The notes under the pieces: generated by a model
What the model was told of the DNA's origin: nothing
Seen by the model: the letters and a program-made list of their open reading frames with translations, nothing else
Databases searched by the model: none
Source of the DNA: Bolinopsis microptera
Lineage: Eukaryota > Ctenophora > Tentaculata > Lobata > Bolinopsidae
NCBI RefSeq assembly: GCF_026151205.1
Contig: NC_087072.1
Location: forward strand, 10,206,169-10,270,168
Direction of reading: 5' to 3'
Length of the DNA: 64,000 nucleotides
In this document: positions 60,801-64,000 of the stretch, piece after piece
How positions within the stretch are numbered: the stretch's first letter is position 1
Layout: every line of letters starts with the position of its first letter
Program-made: the position numbers and the translations under genes

Positions 60801-61441
60801 TTAAATTAAACTCGACTAGAAAATCAATTCAAGATTCAGCTAACGGGGGTGATAAGGAGGTGGAGTTATAAAACCTAATTTTTTGCAGTTCGGTTAGAAT
60901 GGAACCGATTGCTGTATACAGTAACTTTTTGATTGAGAAATTAATAATTTCTCTATGTAAATGCAATAAGTTGATTGATTGCTGCTAATGCTATAATATT
61001 TAACTTGTCTCCGTACAGTATATATATACATTGTACTCTTAATCATTTATTTGGTTTCAATTTACCTTGAAGTGAAGGATAATCCCAAGGTTATGCATAA
61101 GATCAGTGACTGCGTTGAACTGATATTCGCTGTCGATGTCGTCACACGCCGGATTTTTCCGGATTATCTCCCACAATTCCTCCTCCTGAACCACGGTTCG
61201 GATCTTGTGTTCCCTTTCATATGTATTCTACCGGAAATAAGTACGGAGTAATGTTTTATAACTGTCTTGGTAACTCAACGAGGGAACGCAACTAATATTG
61301 TGAAAATATTGTTAATGCATCTAAAGTAAATTTTAAAACCAAACCTTAAGCTTATTGATTTCCTCTATGAGAGCAAGATAGCTATTAGGAACCAACTGAC
61401 CGAGGACTAGTTTCTTTTTGTATCTCACTTTTTCTGCTTCC
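51882..61441 (-). CDS. LRRK/Roco-family protein kinase (COR, kinase and WD40-like C-terminus), 5' end outside or unrecognised
   Basis: Minus-strand exons recognised: 61345-61441, 61066-61227, 56865-57058, 56503-56701, 56304-56358, 55062-55160, 54664-54867, 54500-54530 (tentative) and 51882-54441; phases agree. The first four give a COR domain (LVPNSYLALIEEINKL, DLMHNLGIILHFK, QYFLDPCWLCSMMGQIVTI, LPSGFIPRILVSTLSYIL). The last exon holds the kinase: LGGGAFGSVYRG, VAVKTF, VIYRDIKPANIL, LSDYGIAG, GTPGFQAPEM. YRD and DYG replace HRD and DFG exactly as in LRRK2. A beta-propeller-like region follows (IWVGSSEDKTCKI, LWVGTNHGAVLLF). LRRKs phosphorylate Rab GTPases and act on endolysosomal membranes in other animals. 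Roc GTPase and LRR exons were not found up to 64 kb. Near 54441-54500 the frame changes; a 58-bp intron is my best reading. Confidence 0.9.
55235..56141 (+). mobile_element. Fossil pogo/Tigger-like transposon with perfect TIRs
   Basis: The TIR begins CCTTATCGGACCTTATTTGG at the left and is mirrored at the right, flanked by TA on both sides, as for the Tc1/mariner/pogo superfamily. A + strand frame (55503-55733) reads ELVPANMANMFQPLNYTVNR. This matches the pogo DDE segment that normally reads QPLD; the Asp is Asn here. After a frame change, KLSKIKPLHAEWLL continues the family pattern. It lies in a LRRK-like intron and is inactive. Confidence 0.8.
57059..59547. other. First part of a 4 kb LRRK-like intron, no gene recognised
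   Basis: AT-rich, with ATTATATA-type simple sequence near 58500-58600. The + frame at 58605-58898 has no recognisable family. Confidence 0.4.
59548..60871 (+). CDS. Class A-like G-protein-coupled receptor, three exons, nested antisense in a LRRK-like intron
   Basis: Exons 59548-59743, 59898-60027 and 60283-60871 keep phase and give 304 residues with seven hydrophobic helices. TM1 starts LILMVLTASTLLLNTWLIY and TM2 contains TLMMISDILLSL. TM3 ends in MERLLAVFFPF, where ERL stands for the DRY motif. TM4 is VLVFSALVALFLPSLSLLLL, TM5 FLAPLLLNVVAYTAI, TM6 GAVCVVSIMTWIPTIV, and TM7 FYFNTFFDPMIYIF, with DPMIY for NPxxY. A Cys before TM3 (ELCSAN) and one in the second extracellular loop (CIISPW) could form the usual disulfide. 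The tail is short. The ligand is unknown; the sequence is too divergent to place in a subfamily. The intron donors are GTTTGT and GTGAGT. Confidence 0.8.
60872..61065. other. GPCR 3' flank inside LRRK-like intron
   Basis: AT-rich with a TATATATATA run near 61020; nothing else is seen. Confidence 0.4.
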
Positions 61442-62413
61442 CTGTAAGTCAGATACAGTTATTAGTATGACTGTTTACTTTTGAGACGATTGCCACGGCC
61501 GGCCGTGTGAATTTTTCACAGAGAATCTTAATTGCCAAGAGCCAACTGAGCATTAAATTGACGAAAGAAATTTCGAAGCATTTATATTCCATATAGACCT
61601 ATTTCTATTATCGAGCTTTCAAAAAGATGACAGAAAATGTTTGTAAACCTAGGACTAGACATGCTGCATGATTCCAAAGGAACAGATAGCTATGTCTTTG
61701 CATGATGTAAATTTAAACACATTCTGATTCACGTTTTAATACTTTCAACACTACTATATAACAAATAATTTGAGCATGAATAAGAAGTTGTTACTTTGAA
61801 ACGTCGTTTATCCTAACAGTGCAATATCATTTGTCGCAAATCAGAATAATCAGAAACTATTTGGAAAACCCAAAAACTGTCTATTTAGAAAGTTGATTGA
61901 CGCGGAAAATTTCCGAATGAAGAGAGAATTTGAACAGGTCATTCATAAAAACTCCCAAGTCATTTTTCAATATACATTAGAAAGGCAAGTTTACGAAAAG
62001 AATTTGGTTATAGTTGACAAAATTCAATTTATTCTGTATTTATCCCAAACACCATGATATATCCATTATCCAATCGACAAAATAAAAATACAATTCATCT
62101 CAAACTCTTTAGACACAGCACAAAGTAACTATTTTGTTGGAATAAGAATATTATTGATCTGAATTTATGGGATAAAATGGTACAATATTGATGCTTCATC
62201 GCTTTTTTGAAAAAAAATTCAACATAAAAAAGGATAAAACGAAATAAGATACAACTCTTCTAAAATAAAGTTATTTGTTCATTTGAGATAGAGTTTAATG
62301 CAAACTGTTTCGATCAGCTATCTAAACGGCTGTTTGGTTTAACGTTATCCGCGAAGTAGAGGGAGATTTGTTCGGCGAGCCTAACCCTTTCTCTCTCAGC
62401 CCCTTAACAAAAC
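61442..62413. other. AT-rich stretch, no exon recognised
   Basis: Upstream of the first visible LRRK-like exon and downstream of the second GPCR. I looked for Roc GTPase motifs on the minus strand and saw none. Confidence 0.4.
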
Positions 62414-63417
62414 TCATAGTCCACCGTCTGAGTGCCTGAACTCTGAAGTAATACAGAACAGGGTCAGGGCAGCATTAACAACAACGGAGACAACTTCTGC
62501 GAGCACCCAACTGTAGAAGAACATGAATGTACTCATGTAAAATGGTCGAGGGTAAAGGCTCAAGAAAGATCCTATCATATAGACCGCGTTATTAGCAAAA
62601 CAGGGCGCGTTACAAATTAGGAACAACCCTGTAAATAAAGCAAGGGTCACAGAGGCTTTTCTGTTTCTATCACTCATATGTGACACAGAGCTCTTGCGAG
62701 CAAGTTTGTTGACTGATATAGTAAAACTGATCAAAGTAACGATGGGGGGAATTCCTAAGCTCAGTGCAAAGAAAATCTGTTCAATCTTAGGGAAAGAACC
62801 ACCAAGCTTAAAGAGGTAGTAGTAACAGTAAACAGTAAACTTGTCATAAGCGTAATCTATGTCAGTACCACCATGATGAACTATCAGACCACTCCAAATG
62901 AACATGATGAGATGTAGATCCCAGAAAAAGCAAGAAAGACATTCTTCCTCATTTGGTAAAACGGAAAAATTATTGCTATCGTCCGTGAAACACTCAACAA
63001 CATCACCAAAAACATGGACATTCGAGCCAGAAAGTAGAAAACAACATTCCATCCCACGCAGAATATCTGATTATCAAGAATACCTGGCATTCTGTTGTTA
63101 AATAACGATATCATGACGGGAATTGAGATCAGAGATGTGAAGACGTCTAGTCCACAAATACAACTGTATACCAGACTAGCAAAGCCTCTTCGGCGGCTGT
63201 AGAAGAAAAGAGAGATCAAGTTTCCTGGGAGCCCGATCAGAAGACACAACATCAGAATTAGCGCTATGAGTACATCGTATCTTCTGTAAGCCTCGACTGA
63301 TAAGAATCTTTCGACATCAGGGGTATATGTAGGAGAATCAGTAGAATTGACACTGTCCTGATCGTCCATTGTATTTCCAAGTTCTTTCATAATTCCCAAT
63401 TTTCGGGATTCTTTCAC
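62414..63417 (-). pseudogene. Class A-like GPCR interrupted by a frameshift near TM4
   Basis: Two overlapping frames form one receptor. 63417-62884 gives an N-terminus with an NST glycosylation site, TM1 (LIALILMLCLLIGLPGNLIS), TM2 (SLVYSCICGLDVFTSLISI) and TM3 ending LSVSRTIAIIFPF, where SRT replaces DRY. About 62920-62414 in another frame gives LIMFIWSGLIVHH (TM4), then TM5 (IFFALSLGIPPIVTLISFTI), TM6 (ASVTLALFTGLFLICNAP) and TM7 (VVSVVVNAALTLFCITSEFR). The switch lies within about 62890-62950, inside or just before TM4, and no intron with consensus ends fits there. It is either a recent pseudogene or a single-base sequence error. The GLPGN of TM1 is a strong class A mark. It may also lie inside a LRRK-like intron if that gene extends past the window. 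Confidence 0.7.
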
Positions 63418-63680
63418 ATTAAGGCTTTGAAGATAAATGAACGTTAAAACCAGAATTTGTTGTACTCAAGTAAATAAACAATTACTTTGACAACATTTTT
63501 AAACATTTTATGTTAAAAGGTAGAAAATTTTGAAAAATTCGTTTTCCTTGAAGACTGCAACGGTGCAAAAGGATATTTCAATAACTTCTTTATGTAGGTA
63601 TAACTTGAATACAATTTTTCATGAAGTTGGATAATTTTGATGTGGTGTACAAAGAAGCTGTTGCAAGAGACGTATAGTGG
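63418..63680. other. GPCR 5' flank, no gene recognised
   Basis: AT-rich. The short minus frame here is mostly a translated homopolymer plus AT-rich sequence. Confidence 0.4.
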
Positions 63681-63812
63681 TGGGGGGGGGGGGGGGGGGC
63701 TCATGTTTTTTGTCCGTTTTTGTCCGCCCTATTTTTTGTCCGTCTTGGACAAAAAACATGAGCGCCCCCAAAAAACATGAGCGCCCCCACCCCCCCCCCC
63801 CCCCCCCCCCCC
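63681..63812. mobile_element. 132-bp G/C-homopolymer-bounded fold-back element
   Basis: Eighteen G (63682-63699) lead into CTCATGTTTTTTGTCCG, then TTTTTGTCCGCCCTATTTTT, then the inverse GGACAAAAAACATGAGCGCC. A second partial AAAAAACATGAGCGCCCCC follows, then 23 C (63790-63812). The GTCCGCCCTA core recurs near 10840 inside the 3.66 kb element. Confidence 0.75.
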
Positions 63813-64000
63813 AATAAGATAATATTGAATCAACATACCACGTTTCGTTGCATTACGAATATTATTCTGCATCTGACAAAGAAGATTCATTAATCGGGCT
63901 AATTACTCATCTTATTGTCTTGTGAGATCTAAGTTTCTTGAGGGTGTGTTTGTTGCAAGTACAGATACTTTCAAAGATGGATTAAAGAAAGCTGCTGGAG

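Noticed and set aside
63880-64000. Possible + strand exon at the window edge (GVFVASTDTFKDGLKKAAG)
   Set aside because: A short open stretch cut by the window end, with no family recognised.

Overview
This is a window of an AT-rich, repeat-laden animal nuclear genome. Genes are split by GT-AG introns, reading frames sit on both strands, and single-copy eukaryotic families (GGA adaptor, annexin, RAB5IF, LRRK-type kinase, GH35 beta-galactosidase, class A GPCRs) lie among LINE, DNA-transposon and SINE debris. TTAGGG-like stretches and a restriction-endonuclease-like LINE fit an invertebrate metazoan, probably an early-branching one such as a cnidarian. The species cannot be fixed from sequence alone. 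No prokaryotic operon, CRISPR array or intact rRNA/tRNA gene was seen.

Layout. 0.9-3.2 kb: a + strand PDZ protein. 4.9-11.7 kb: a four-exon RAB5IF homologue (-) whose first intron holds a truncated R2-type LINE, itself interrupted by a 3.66 kb transposon carrying about 2.4 kb of purine-rich satellite. 12.7-18.2 kb: a 13-exon GGA clathrin adaptor (-) with VHS, GAT, hinge and GAE parts. 18.8-26.2 kb: a retroelement graveyard with LINE reverse-transcriptase ends and three copies of an uncharacterised element-associated domain. 26.2-38.6 kb: a + strand annexin in at least 10 exons. Its introns carry a SINE, an array of hairpins sharing one loop, a 59-bp tandem array and a 2.9 kb giant inverted repeat. 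39.2-41.6 kb: a secreted/type I membrane Cys-rich protein (-) with two homologous alternative last exons. 42.0-43.9 kb: an intronless lysosomal-type beta-galactosidase (-). 44.5-51.2 kb: repeats, including a TIR element filled with a GTGACAAAGT motif and elements with telomere-like cores. 51.9-61.4 kb and beyond: the COR-kinase-WD40-like part of a LRRK/Roco kinase (-), with a pogo-like fossil in one intron and a three-exon GPCR (+) nested in another. 62.4-63.4 kb: a second GPCR (-) broken by a frameshift.

The genes do not form an operon or common pathway, although GGA, beta-galactosidase and LRRK all relate to endolysosomal traffic in other animals; nothing here shows functional linkage. Exon joins were inferred by hand from splice consensus, phase and family alignment from memory. 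Every join given is phase-consistent, but none is supported by transcript data.
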